Source: Theropithecus gelada (lineage: Eukaryota; Chordata; Mammalia; Primates; Cercopithecidae). Taken from it: DNA of 64,000 bases. Shown here piece after piece: positions 45,818-58,150 of this stretch. The stretch spans positions 21,000,230 through 21,064,229 of the forward strand of contig NC_037689.1 in NCBI RefSeq assembly GCF_003255815.1, read 5' to 3'. Each line of letters starts with the position of its first letter. Positions within the stretch are counted from its first letter, which is position 1. The position numbers and the translations under genes were made by a program. The notes beneath the pieces are model-generated. The model did no database searches, was not told the DNA's origin, and saw nothing but the letters and a program-made list of their open reading frames with translations.

Positions 45818-46170
45818 AGCAGTTCTCAAACCTTTGAAGGATTCCAAAGTGCTTTTCTTTATGTGGGTTACATCTCTCAATATTTACCAGGTTAGGAATC
45901 AAAACAGAGAAATTTTAAAAATTGTATTTCGATGCATTTCAAAAAATAAATTTATTGCATGATGATGTAGATAACATATTTTTGAGAAAACCTAAGTTTG
46001 TTTTACAAAACAAAAAATGAGATGAGCAGCATTATTTTACATTTTTGCAAATCTCTTCAAAGTCTGGCATAATAGAAGATATCTAGTTTCTCATATATGC
46101 TTTCCTATTCAGTCTCTTGCAATATGTTGTTTTGATTGAAATATAAGAAGAAAATCTGGCTTCACAGATA

Positions 46171-46229
46171 CACACACACACACACACACACATATATACA
46201 CACACACACATACACACACACACACACAT
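46171..46229. repeat. (CA)n microsatellite
   Basis: CA units with a few TA interruptions. Confidence 0.95.
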
Positions 46230-46357
46230 ATGTATTTGGAAAAGGGAGGAGTATTTTAATAGCCTATTTAGATAACTGTGAATATTTTTTTTAACACTTC
46301 ACCGAAAGTCAACAAGTGGTAGTTCCTTAAATATTAATGGTGATACGAAAACTTTTT

Positions 46358-46438
46358 GTACTCTGTTGCTTTAAAATCCATTGGTCTATCTTGAGCAGTG
46401 TACTCTGTTGCTTTAAAATCCATTGGTCTATCTTGAGC
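46358..46438 (+). repeat. Perfect 39-bp tandem duplication (period 42)
   Basis: Copies 46358-46396 and 46400-46438 are identical, from GTACTCTGTTGCTTTAAAAT to TCTATCTTGAGC, separated by AGT. Confidence 0.95.
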
Positions 46439-47436
46439 TTTGAATGTATCTTTTATCTATGCACAATTTTGTAACTCATGCATTGGTCACTTAGAAAACA
46501 CTGGTTCACTGAATCAAGTAGCTCTTCCAAAGATTGATAAATTTCATTACACAATATTGGAATATCACACTAGTTAATGTCATCACCAATCTTATCAGAA
46601 AAGTGTATCAGTATTAGGAAGCTGTCACAGTCACAATGGTGGATACAAGTTTTCTAAAATTCTAATTTTTGCTTCAAAGCTTGAAAGTTATTATTGGCAA
46701 CAAGTACTGTCAGTTGTTTTCCCTGAAGTGACAGGCTCACTTTGTTCATTTTTGAAAAAATGTCTGCCAAATTCTCAAGCCTGAATAACCCGTTATTTGT
46801 TCTTTAAAGTAAAAAGAATGCTGAAAAAAAAAATGCATCGTACTTTGGTATGCACAGAAAATATTTAAAACATGTACTTAAGGGTCAAGATTTAATAACA
46901 TTATTTTTTACTGCTTCATCAGGGATATTCTTAAATAAAACTGGTATTTTACTTTTCTTACTATGAAAACATGAAGATAAAAATATGCACTGCCTTGATT
47001 CATAGCCATAGTGCTACAGTTTTGCACAGTGAAAAGAGCAAGTAAGGAAGATAGTTTTGACCTTGCTAACCCCTTGAAAAAGTTTTAGGACACCCAGGAG
47101 TCTGAAGACCAAACATTGTACTGCCTTAAACTGAAGAACCCCGATTGTTAATATAATTCTGGAATTGTGATGGAACCTGGAATAGAAAGGAATGGAAAAA
47201 ACTCAAAATTTGGCATCTTTCTTAACTCTGGTAGGTCTCATGGGGACTGTTCCTAATAGCTGTGTGCCTTGTAGAGACCCTACACTTAAGGGAACATTTC
47301 TCCACATGTGCTGCATCTGCTCTTGTTCTTTGCAGCCATCTTTCTTTTGATAGGTTCTATATCCTTAGCTCAATTAATCAGAAATGAATAGCAGGGATGA
47401 GTAGGACCCTTTTGGCTCATCAAGAATCTAAACTGT

Positions 47437-47595
47437 GAGGGAGGGAGAGCATCGGGATAACTAGCTAATGCATGCGGGGTTTAATACCTAGGTGATGGGT
47501 TGATAGGGGCAGCAAACCACCATGGCACATGTTTACTTATGTAATGAACCTGCACGTGCTGCACATGTATCCAAGAACTTAAAATTAAATTAAAA
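47437..47595 (+). mobile_element. 5'-truncated L1, 3' end only
   Basis: L1PA-like 3' UTR: 'gggagagcatcgggataact', 'aaccaccatggcacatgttt' and 'aatgaacctgcacgtgctgc', then an A-rich tail. A perfect 12-bp target-site duplication, AATCTAAACTGT (47425-47436 and 47596-47607), flanks it. Confidence 0.88.
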
Positions 47596-47744
47596 AATCT
47601 AAACTGTAACACTGCATTCAAATTATCTCATTTAATCTTCACAAGAAGTCACAAATATTTCATCTCCTCCCAGCTTTACTTGCTTGTTAACAGCATTAAA
47701 GCTGGGACTTACAGTAACTGAAGAAGGGACACTGAGGGCTTCTT

Positions 47745-48051
47745 TTTTTTTTTTTTTTTTTTTTTTTTGAGACGGAGTCTCGCGCTGTGTCACCCAGGCT
47801 GGAGTGCAGTGGCGCGATCTCGGCTCACTGCAAGCTCCGCCTCCCAGGTTCACGCCATTCTCCTGCCTCAGCCTCCGAGTAGCTGGGACTACAGGCGCCC
47901 GCCACCACGCCCGGCTAGTTTTTTGTATTTTTAGTAGAGACGGGGTTTCACCATGTTAGCCCGGATGGTCTCGATCTCCTGACCTCGTGATCCACCCGCC
48001 TCGGCCTCCCAAAGTGCTGGGATTACAGGCTTGAGCCACCGCGCCCGGCCA
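47745..48051 (-). mobile_element. AluY, Old World monkey type, antisense
   Basis: A full antisense AluY with a perfect 14-bp target-site duplication, ACTGAGGGCTTCTT (47731-47744 and 48052-48065). It shares GTCTCGCGCTGTGTCACCC and CAGCCTCCGAGTAG with the copy at 59211. Confidence 0.93.
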
Positions 48052-48169
48052 ACTGAGGGCTTCTTGTACAGCTGTTTCCTAAGGGTTGCTGCAGTAAGGC
48101 GGGTGCCTTTGTCAGCAAAACTGCAAGCATGACAACATTGGCCTACCAGTCCTCTCAATACACTTTATG

Positions 48170-48342
48170 CCTTAACCTTGGATATGCATTCGAATTACTT
48201 GGGGAGCTTTAAAAAATACTGATGATTTGGTGCCACACCCAGACATTATGATATAACTGATCTAGGTGCAGACAGGACTTGAGGGATTTTAAAAGCTTCC
48301 AAGGGGATTCTCATGTGAAGCCAAGGGTGAGAACCACTGTTT
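48170..48342. mobile_element. MER20-like hAT element
   Basis: 'gggagctttaaaaaatactg' and 'gggtgagaaccactg' fit the MER20 pattern, including its terminal inverted repeat. Confidence 0.65.
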
Positions 48343-50189
48343 TGGGCGAGGTGAGAAAGATGCCAGGTATAACCAATGATGGGAATACACCTCCCCCTTT
48401 GGAGAAACACTTGTTATTGCTTCTCTGCCTTTGGCCAATGTTTTTAGTGTTTGCATTACAAAGTTAAACTTATGTTTAACTCATTTAAAACATGGCACTT
48501 GTTTCTCCTTAGGACAAAGCCACAAGAATGTTGCAAAGCACCTAGCTTTGTTCATCAGAATCAATTTTACTGATGAATGTGCAGTGTACGGACACATTTC
48601 TGTTACTATGGTGTCATTTCTGAAGATGCTCAACAGCTTAAGGATTTGTTTTTCTGTTTGCTCTGTGGCTGCATTGGAGCTTGAAGAAAGTTTCATTTCT
48701 CTGCATCGTGTTTGAAATGTTGTAGTGTCTCTCTCTACATCAGAAACAAGTTTCTGTGAAGGATGGTGCTGCGCTTAGGCAGCAGTGCTGTGAGACTAAC
48801 ACACTGATTTCAGATGGAACTGAAATGCCATTATCTGGTCACACATCAAATCTGAATCTTTCTCTCTTAAGTATCTTCCAATGTGTCACTTAGTTTCATG
48901 CAATTCCATTTGACTCTTGGGCAGGCTAAGCGGATTTCTGATGCTTTCTGAGACTAAGCATGAACTTCCAGGCTTGGAAAGAGGAGTTACTTGTCTCTCT
49001 CTTGAAAAATCAGAAAGAGCAGAAATAGTTTTATTTCTCAACAAGTGGCAGCAATTTAGAAGGTGAACTTTGTGAAGGGACTGAGTTCCAAGACCCTCTA
49101 GAGCAACGCTCCTCAGAATGTGGTCCTTGTACTAGTTGCTGGTCCCTGCACCATTTATTACTTGTTCACAAGGAGATAAGGAGTTTGCCCAAGACTGGAA
49201 ATCAACAATGTCAATAAATTTGTTATTTAGTTCAGTTGACGTTTTGGATTGCAAAACTTTCCATGAAGGAAGCCACACACTGATTTACATTCTGATGTAA
49301 GCTCCCTGTCTTATCATGGGCCAGCACCTTGAGTAACATTTCCCTAGAGGAGGCCAGAGGTGAGACACTTGTCCCTTTGTCTCTATAGAAATCAATTAGT
49401 AAATTAGAAATTAGGAAAGAAAATGCAATGGACTTTTTCAAAGTCACAGTAGCTTTTATTCCAGACTGAGTAGTCTCAGTCATTACTAGTTGAGAGCCCA
49501 TGCAGTTCTGATCAGCAGTTTTGCTAAAGGACTGGTGAGTTGTAGACAGTGAGTCTAGACTAAATATCTTAGAAATGAAAGTGATAAGAAAAACCGATGT
49601 CTATTAATATTCTATCTTGGCCAGAATATATGGTGGTTGTCCCTAGGGCAGGGAATGTGAATAAACTGCAACCCCGGAGGAATCTGATGTGTTCTCAAAT
49701 TGGTGTATCATTCTCTTCTTGCAGAAAGCTCTGAAATCGGTTTGTGAAGGGTCAAAAACAACAGTAACCTGTCCTGCTTTGCAGAAAACAGGATTGTACC
49801 CATGTTGCTAGCATTTGCTTTGGAATTATCTCATTTCATAAGAATGGAATGCCTAAACAGCATTTTAATGTTTTGACCCTAGTGTAACAACTAGGAGTCC
49901 TGGGCAAGGGCATGGTTTTCTTGCTAGTCACCAGAATCTAGCCTGAGAAAGAGCATCTAGGTACTTAGGAAGAAGAAATATTGGTGCTGATTTCTGAAAA
50001 ATGCATAATCTATCACACCACTACACTACGTTGGTCTTTGAGATGAACTGTCCTGTGAATGTTGATCACTCATTCATTCATTCCTCAGGAGTATATTGCC
50101 AATTAGCATAGTTCATTGATCCTAAGGTGCACATTTTCCTGTTCACATTTTAACATCTCTGAAATGGGCAGTGTCTTACAATTAACGAC
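48343..50189. other. Intergenic stretch, little recognised
   Basis: Mostly unique-looking sequence with a weak MER5-like start at about 49105. ORFs of 94 codons (48431-48715, +) and 89 codons (49232-49501, -) have no recognisable domain or gene context. Confidence 0.55.
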
Positions 50190-50470
50190 ATCCTTCTCAG
50201 TTAAGGTCCTGGTGGGAAACATGACAGACTCAAATGGGAATTGAGGAGGACAGATTGAAAGGATTATCTATAATGGTGTGGGCATGGTAAAAGGAACTCA
50301 ATAAGTGGTGTTGAGGGACTTCAAAGTTACCAGCGTTAGGGGACATTTTCTACCACAGGCCTGAAGGGCAAGGGGAGGGAGTGAATACTAGAACCTAGAG
50401 TGAACTGTAAGTATAATTTTAGGAGAGGCCGCAGGAGAAGAGCCGTGGCAGAGGAACATAGCTATCTTAT
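50190..50470 (+). repeat. Old repeat, copy A (flanks ERV-L remnant)
   Basis: 'aaaggattatctataatggt' and 'aggcctgaagggcaagggga' match the wording of copy B at about 52570-52990. Family not resolved. Confidence 0.5.
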
Positions 50471-50566
50471 GTTAAGGTAATTGATGTTAACTAAAGCTTT
50501 ATGTCTCATGTGGGAATATAATGGAACTAATATTACCTGGCAATAATACAGCAGTCACAGATCGAA

Positions 50567-50770
50567 AATTTTCTTAAAGGGTTAGATAATAAATAGTTCA
50601 GGCTTTATGGGCCATGTGGTCTTTGTCACAACCACTCATCTCTGCCACTGTACCACAAAAGCAGCCATAAACAATATGTAAAAGATTATGTATGGCTATA
50701 TTCCAATTAAATTTTTACTTGCAAAAACAGATGACCAGCCTGTGGGCTGTAGTTTGCTGACTTCTGAAGT
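50567..50770 (+). mobile_element. Old hAT-type element
   Basis: 'ttcaggctttatgggccatg', 'cagccataaacaatatgtaa' and 'gggctgtagtttgctgactt' are the reverse orientation of the family seen at 31920-32115. Confidence 0.6.
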
Positions 50771-51029
50771 AGATAATAGGGAAATTCTGTGTCCCATCTC
50801 AGTTCATCCCTTTTACTCTCAGCATCCACTCTTTTCTTTTGTTTGAATAAAAATCTCATGCTCTCAGGACAAGGGACATCTGAACTGTTTATTATGTAGT
50901 CCTTTAAGAAAATTTTCTGACCTGTGACTGCTGTATTAATGCCAGATAATACTAGTTCTGTTATACTCCCACATGAAACCTAAAACTTTAGCTGCCATCA
51001 GTTCCCTTCACATAAGAGAGCTGGGGAAG

Positions 51030-52200
51030 ATAGAGGTTGGAAGAAACAGTTAATCGATATAAAGATGTTTCAGTCCCTCTTTGGGGGCTGGTCATGATAT
51101 CTGAGTTGATAATCATTTTAAATTATCCTTTATTCTCTGCCAGCACTTCAACTAGTTGGATTTCTTTATCTGGGGGATTGTCCCAAATCTTCACTCCTGT
51201 AGAATATGATTCCTTAATGTTCCTGGTTTTATTGATTGCTGTAGTTTCCCATTGGCCAGGATTATTGATCAAAGGAGTAGTAGGAGATAACTCAGTAAAT
51301 CCCCTGACCTCTAGACATAGTTCTTGTAACCATTGTGCATGAATAAACCAATTATTTACCCAGCAGCAAATACAAATAACTCTTTCTCTACCTATAGATT
51401 CAGTGGCATGGAGAGCCTGAAATGGTTAAGAGGCATTCTCAGATTCCAATGAAATAGAGTCATGTCAGTTTCCTATGTAAGCATTCCTTCCTTAGACGGT
51501 AGAACACTTAGACTCGTGGAACCCTAGTTTATGAAGATAGGTAGGAAAAATGCCTTAAATAACCTGTTAATATAATCATAATAGGGGCCAATTCAAGCTC
51601 TAGATCTTAGTTCCTGAACCAATGCCTTTTGGCTACCAGGGAGACACCACCATATGTTGGCTGCTGATTTAAAGCATATACTATACCATGTAAGTTAACA
51701 CCCCAGCCTCACTAAATATTGTCTGTCAGCTAATTCTATAACTGAACTTTGATCAAGTCATTCCATTTTTCCATGAAACCAGCTATTTTGGGGTCATAAG
51801 GCAAGTGGTAAGACTAATAAATTCCATAGCATGAGCCCACAGATGGGCTTTCTTTAGTGCAAAATAAATTTCTTGGTCAGAGGTAACATTGTGTAAGATA
51901 TTCTTTGAGTCTAAGTATAGTGGTGGAGTCACATAACAAGTAGAACGGTATATCTTTATTATCTAAAGGCTACATCATCTATCTTAATCTCTATTATAAT
52001 GTACTCTAGAGAGACCCTGATTGCCATTATATACAAAGTAGCATTCTGATCCATTATAGGGATGACATTTTGCAGTTCCAGATGTGGTATCTTTACTAGA
52101 GCAAAAGGGTAAAGTCGCTAGTACCTGGTATCCAGCTATTGACTGGGGAAATGCTTTCTTTTTAATTACCATCAACAAACATAATCAGAAGCAGGGCATC
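51030..52200 (-). mobile_element. Decayed ERV-L-like (class III) pol remnant
   Basis: Read on the minus strand, fragments in shifting frames resemble the integrase-to-downstream part of an ERV-L pol gene. One example is the short motif YALNQ encoded by 51664-51678, preceded by a tryptophan-rich patch. Stops and frameshifts are frequent, so no protein can be made. There is no gag or env, and no clearly paired LTRs. It is an old fossil copy fixed in the genome. The 64- and 101-codon ORFs here are chance. Confidence 0.6.
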
Positions 52201-52569
52201 TGCTGTAGAGAGCACAGAAAATCTTTTCAAGGGAACATGTATCTTTAAATAACCGTCTTTATCTGTTTTGTTTTGTTTTTCTTGTTTTTGTTTATTTTTG
52301 TTTTTTCTCTTGCTAAATGACCATCTTTACACATTCTAGGAAACCTACAAGAGAAACTGTCTTAATTTTTGGCTACTTTATATTTCTTCCAGTGAACAGA
52401 GGCACAACGATTGGAAGACGTTATTTTGGTTTGTTTTTTATTCAAAGACATTAACATGTACTATGCACATATTAATGTGCCAAGTGCTGGGAATGCTTCT
52501 CAAATATGTGAGCAATACAATCTTGAAATTCTATTTTGAGAGCCTGCTTCCTAAAGAACAGGCCTAATG

Positions 52570-52990
52570 TCAATTACTGTATCAATTAGGGTCTCAGCAG
52601 GAAACAAATGGAACACTGAAACTGTGGCTGCAACACTGAGGAAAGATTAGTAGAGGGATTATTTATAAAGGTGCAGTCAGGGTCAAGGGAAAACAACAAG
52701 GGATGGTTATACTAACAACAACTAGGAGCCTTTACCACTAGTAGGCCTAAAGGATTGGAGGGCAGGAGTGGCTCTGTAGCTCTAGCTGCAGGAGAAGGTA
52801 ACCTAACAAGAACTATAGCCTTGAGTAGAGGAATGTAGTCACTATCACTTGGTGACCCAGCAGGAGGGAGCCAGGCTAATAACTATACCAGTCTCACTTT
52901 CCTCACACCATTCAATCTCCTACTTCTGGCTTTGTCCAAACCCAACCAAAATCCAGAAGTTAAGAGAGTCACATTGAAGTAAATCATTAA
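52570..52990 (+). repeat. Old repeat, copy B (flanks ERV-L remnant)
   Basis: 'gggtctcagcaggaaacaaa', 'gggattatttataaaggtgc' and 'gaaaacaacaagggatggtt' form a common old repeat, in the same orientation as copy A at 50190. Confidence 0.55.
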
Positions 52991-53179
52991 GGTTCACCTC
53001 TTAGGGCATAAAACAGCATGAAAACAGCAGAGAGAAAATATGCAGGAACAGATGTAGAATCTTAAAACATTATAATTGACAACATTTGTTTCTTCCTTTG
53101 TGGTATGTAAAGTAAGGCTGCCTCTTACAATCAATGGTGTCAAAGAGTAAATTAATTCTAGCACATGTAAGATGTCATA

Positions 53180-53360
53180 GGACTTTAGAGCTTGAGTAGA
53201 CTTTGAATATCACTTAGTTCAAGTCTCTCGTTTTATAGATGAGAAACTGAGGTTCAGTGAGAGAACCTGTCTTGCTCAAAAGCCACAGCAAGTAGCATAG
53301 CCTGGAGAAAGAGCTAGGTTTCTTAACTATCAACTCAGTGTTCTTTATAACACATCATCC
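53180..53360 (-). mobile_element. MIR SINE fragment
   Basis: 'ttttatagatgagaaactga' and 'agccacagcaagtagcatag' are antisense MIR wording. Confidence 0.65.
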
Positions 53361-53729
53361 TCTTTCAAGTTTGGGTTAAACAAAATGTACTTTTGAGTTA
53401 AACTTCACATTTATCACTGACTTAAGCCAACTTGGTATCCAAATGCTTTTCTCTACAGTTTATCATCAGCAGCAACACAAATATTGAGTCTTGATTGAAA
53501 ATAGAAGATACCTGCTAGAAGATGTTTGATTAGTACTATGGAATAAAGCTTTCAGGAACTATCTCCTCAAGTTTAGGGGAGATTGTATCCAAAGTCAGTT
53601 GGTCCTCATTCTATTTAGCAGGTTATCAGAATCATCTAGAATAAAAAATATTTAGGTCTTTCATTTCAAGGACTCTGAAATAAAGTCAGATTGCCTGGCT
53701 GAGGGATGTCTTCAGGATAACGACAGGAG

Positions 53730-53730
<1 letters not shown>

Positions 53731-53771
<41 letters not shown>
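53731..53771. repeat. (CA)n microsatellite
   Basis: About 20 uninterrupted CA units. Confidence 0.95.
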
Positions 53772-53773
<2 letters not shown>

Positions 53774-53979
53774 GGATGTTAGTAATCAAGCACGTGTGTA
53801 TGCCAAGAAATAAAAATCAAGGAATAAAAGGGGTTCAAAGAAAAGACTGGCAAATGGGAGTATCTTAGGACAATGCCGGCATCAGCTACAACTAACAGGC
53901 GATAGTCTCAAGTGTCAATATCAATTCTGCCATTTTCTCTACACCAACGCATTCCACAGTTCATTGTTCTTGCAAATCA

Positions 53980-54112
53980 ACTAAGGATCTTATTATAATG
54001 AGCATTGTGATTCAGTGGGTATGGGCTGGGGCCCCACATTCTGCATTTCCAACAAGCTCCCAGATTCTGGTAATGCTGTTGGTTCATGAATCCCACTTTA
54101 AGAGGCACGTCT
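53980..54112. mobile_element. MER5A-like hAT fragment
   Basis: 'gattcagtgggtatgggctg', 'gcatttccaacaagctccca' and 'ggtaatgctgttggttcatg' are MER5A words. Confidence 0.65.
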
Positions 54113-54149
54113 CCAGCTCATGACAAACAAAAGGTTTCTATTTGGGTTG

Positions 54150-54350
54150 CAGTTTAGTGTAGTGCAAAGAAATTGGGCTTTGGGATCTGAACTGGGAAGT
54201 TCCATGTTGGGTGAGGCTGTACTACATACTATCTTTCAACTTGGGCAAGTTACTTAACCTCTATGAGCCTCTTAGTTCTTTTTTAAAAACAGCCTTAAAT
54301 TAGGTAACAATTTGTAAAGTACTTGACACATAGTAGATGCTCGATAGATG
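54150..54350 (+). mobile_element. MIR SINE
   Basis: 'gggctttgggatctgaactg', 'aacttgggcaagttacttaa' and 'cttgacacatagtagatgct' are the start, core and end of MIR. Confidence 0.75.
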
Positions 54351-54633
54351 TCATTTCTGATCCCTTCCCTTGATTTATTGAGGGGAGGGCAAAGGGAGTA
54401 ATTGTGTCAGAGTTTAGACGTACAGGAAGATAAATGAGCCAAAACCGAAATGGGAAGGCAGATTCAATAGCTGAGCACCAAGAAGAGTTGTTCGACATCA
54501 TTCTATTTTTAAAACAGCAACCAGACACCAATCCAATCTGTGTGTCAATTCAGCAAATGTGCTTTCCTCCAAAGACAAATAAGTATAAAGACACGAGGAA
54601 TAGGTGACATATAACCCATCTTCAAGAACTCAG

Positions 54634-54899
54634 GAATAAGAAAACCAAATACTGTATGTTCTCACTTATAAATGAGAGCTAAACATTGAGTGCACATGGA
54701 CACAAAGAAAGGAACAACAGACACCAGGCCCTACTCGAGGGTGGAGGGTGGGAGAAGAGAGAGGATCGAAAACTGCCTCTCAAATGCTATGCTTATTACT
54801 GGGATGACAAAATAATCTGTACACCAACCCTGTGGCATGCAAGTTACCTATATAACAAACCTTCACATGTACCCCTGAATGTAAAATAAAAGGTAAAAA
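54634..54899 (+). mobile_element. 5'-truncated L1, 3' end
   Basis: L1 3' UTR: 'actgtatgttctcacttata', 'gtgcacatggacacaaagaa', 'acctatataacaaaccttca' and an A-rich tail. The target-site duplication AAGAACTCAG (54624-54633 and 54900-54909) is perfect. Confidence 0.9.
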
Positions 54900-55299
54900 A
54901 AGAACTCAGAAAGAACTCAGAACATGTTAGAGATATTAGGAAAGTGAATTTAGTGAAAAGAATCCCAATTTGCAGCAAGTTCAGGGTGGCACAAAGCTTT
55001 TGCCTGGGATGCATGTTACATACAGAAGCTTAGAAGTAGGCATGTTAGGTATTTAAGTATTGCTACTAATTTTGCAATTAGTAGCATGCTAAGACAAGCA
55101 ATTAGTAAACGTGGCAAGACAAGCACACAGGAACAGTTATTTGTGGCCAATAATAACAAAAAAATCTAGTAGGATAAATAAATAAATAAAAACAGAAAAA
55201 TTAACAATTAAAAAATTGTTACTGTTTCCTCAGAGTTCTTCTGTCCTTTTCTCTATTTAAAAACAAATAAAAATACTATATTTTACACATAAAATTTAA

Positions 55300-55830
55300 G
55301 AGGGTAGATTTCACGTTAAGTCTTCTTACCACAATAAAAAGAAATGAACTATCAAGTCACAACAAGAGATGGAGGAACTTTAAATGCCATATTGAAAAGT
55401 AAAAGAAGCAAACCCAAAAACGCTACACATTGCATAATTCTAACTATATGATATTCTGAAAAAAGGCAAAACTATGGAGACAGTTAAAAGACTAGTGGTT
55501 GCTGTGGTTTAAATCACAGGAGATGTTTTGGGCAGTGAAACTATTCTGTGTTACACTCTGTGTACATATGATATTATAAATTTATCAAAACTAATAGAAC
55601 TAAAATACAAAGAGTGAATCCTAATGTAAAGTATGGTCTTTAGTTAATAATAATGAATCAATATGGCTCCTCAGTTGTAACAAATGTACCACATCAATGC
55701 AATATGTTAATAATAGGAGAAACTCAGGGGGAAGGCAGTATATGGAAACTCTTGTACTTTCTGCTCAACATTTCTGTAAACCTAAACTGCTCTGAGAAAT
55801 AAAGTCTACTAACTAAAAACAAACAAACAA
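55300..55830 (+). mobile_element. Old L1 3' end (L1M-type)
   Basis: 'acattgcataattctaacta', 'aaagactagtggttgctgtg', 'gtacatatgatattataaat' and 'taaactgctctgagaaataa' follow the order of an L1M 3' UTR. Confidence 0.7.
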
Positions 55831-57981
55831 AAGAGACCAAGTTCCTATTAGAACAAGAGTGTAGGAGAGTACATTGGCAAAGGAAGCAAGTGAATGCCAT
55901 GACAAAGCAGAAACGAACATACTCACGTGTAGGTGACCCACTCTATGGCAGAGTTTGGAAAATTATCCCTTATTCCTTTCAAAGAAGAGCCCCCATTCCA
56001 ATGTTTCAGCGACCCAGTGATTTTACATGTTCTTAGATATTGAAAATGTGTCTTCCTTCTCCAGCCCACTAAACCCCTGAACTTATCTTCAGGTCCCAGA
56101 GAGAAACTCTCCTCATGACTACTATGTTCAATCCAGGAATGGAGACCTAGTGCATTCAAAGAGCCGGGCCAATACTTGGGCTGATTATGTGGTGCAGTTC
56201 TCAGATGCTCTTTAAGAATTTGTACAACACATATTTTCAGGTGGACCTGCCTGGTGGAAGGGATTTGAAAGAAGTCCCCAGTGAAGGCAAATGTTCCTTT
56301 TCCCAATGTCCTTTGCAATTCCTGTGCCGCCCAAGGTTGCATGCCCCATTCAGCAAAACAAAAGTCCCACATTTAAACAGATCTGTCTTAGGAGGCAATT
56401 TATCAGCCATAAATTGCTCTTCACGCATGAGCTCCTCACCCCATCTATCTATTCGAGCAGACATTATTTCTTCCCGCTAATACTATAGTCTTCCTGAGAG
56501 GAGCTCTCCACCTCATTACATTTTCAGGAATGTTTAGCACCCTTTATAATTTGGCACCCTGGAAAGCTCCCCAGAAGCCCCCTCCTCAGCCTGGCTCTGT
56601 GCATTCAGATGCCTTGCAAGCAAGTGCCTCTAACAGAGTTGGGCTCTGAGGTGACAGGAAAGAGCTGAAAATGAAGAATAATATTTCCATAAGCCCATGC
56701 GGAAAAAAGCATGAAGGGCATCTCTTAAGATTCTGGTGTGCACGCCATCAGCCAGAGGGACAATGTAAGAAGATATTTAGGTATTAGGGAAGACAAATTA
56801 ATGGAGGTGGCGGGGAACTCAAAAGTCAAGACTAAGGAAAAGTCCAGGTATCTCTTTCTTCAAATCAACTGAAAGCCAATGATCTCTCTTTAAAAATGTC
56901 CATTCATGAATAATAAATACTAAGAAAGGATGGAAACAAATACGCATACCCAATCCCCAATCATTTCAACTACGAGTTCAATCTTGAATGATTGCCATGA
57001 CTGCTTTGTGATGGAATGGCTTCCTTCCTTGTTTCCAAAGGAGAAAGGTTTAAAAATAAGTCTACTTATTGGGACTTACTGATTCCTGTGGATTTGCACA
57101 AATGAACTTCAAGTTTCTACAGACAAAATGAACTATTGACTAAGTAGAAAAAATGTTTGGAAGAAGAAATCGGAATCCTTCCCCAAAGTAAATGTATCTC
57201 ACAATAAAGAGGAAAAATACAATATTTAGATTTAAATATCTACCTAGTTCTCTGCCCTCCTATAAGAAGACATTTTTAAGAAAATTCCAATTATTTAAAC
57301 TTTTGCTTTAATTACTATAATGAAATATTTGATTTATGTGCTGTATTAATTTCTGTCTCCTTCAGAGTAAAAGGAAATCAGAGACACATCTTTACTTGTG
57401 CTGAAATACTTGAGAGAAAAGTATGATCTACTACCCCATAAGAGTGTTTTGGCATTTATAGGCAATACTAACCATATATTCGACTTTAGTTTTCCAAGTG
57501 TAAAAAAAACCTCCCCCAGAAAATTTTGATAAATTCTAGTGAACTAAATGAGGAACAATTGTTAATCTTTGAAACACTATGCATTACTCATAGCGACAAT
57601 AGCAGTTTATGTTTCTATGGAAATTGTTTTGACAGCATGGTAAATTTCCTTCTGTAGATAAAGAACATGACTCTATACAACATTATTGTGAGGCTGGCAG
57701 GTTTTATGTTCCTGACATGGGGTATAGGGAATGAGACATAGAAAGAGATGGTCATTACACTGAAAGAGAGTGTTGAAGAAAGGGGAGGAAAGATGGTTTG
57801 CTGCAGGTTCCATAATCTGTAGACCAAGAAACTGACCAATTTTTCTTCTCATGAAATTAAATATTTTCTGTAATATTTATTATCTAATCCAATGAAGTAT
57901 AAAATAATGAAATATATAAAGTAATAAATATATTACCCACAAGTATTCGAAGAATAGAGTTGATATAATTTGTCCTCAAAT
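55831..57981. other. Intergenic stretch without recognised features
   Basis: No repeat that I can name. The longest ORF is 149 codons on the minus strand (55923-56372), the same strand as SYTL5 but more than 7 kb beyond its stop. It has no recognisable domain. Confidence 0.55.
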
Positions 57982-58150
57982 GCAGTGTTTCTCAAACTGT
58001 GATCCATTTGTATTAGATTCACCCAAGAAGCTTGATTAAAATTATTGGGATTGCTGGAGATTTTGTTTAGTAGGCTTGGAGCAATGCTCTGGAATAAATG
58101 TATTCGGTTCATACTCCAGATGATTCAGATAGTCCTTTGGAATCCTTGAT
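57982..58150. mobile_element. MER5/MER20-like hAT element
   Basis: It starts GCAGTGTTTCTCAAACTGTG and contains 'attgggattgctggagattt'. A diverged hAT-type element. Confidence 0.6.

Larger units (their letters stand above)
45818..47130. mobile_element. Possible large old hAT-Charlie-like DNA transposon remnant
   Basis: It begins with a hAT-type terminus (CAGCAGTTCTCAAACCTTTG), followed by 'atatttaccaggttaggaat' and AT-rich sequence of the kind found in autonomous Charlie elements. Many stops occur in all frames. A CA microsatellite and a 42-bp-period duplication lie inside. The right boundary is uncertain. Confidence 0.35.

Noticed and set aside
48431..48715. 94-codon + strand ORF as a small gene or transposase remnant
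   Set aside because: No domain is recognisable and there is no promoter, splice or poly(A) context. It cannot be supported beyond chance.
53731..53771. Regularly repeated CA tracts as a CRISPR-like or coding repeat
   Set aside because: They are plain dinucleotide microsatellites, with no spacers or frame.
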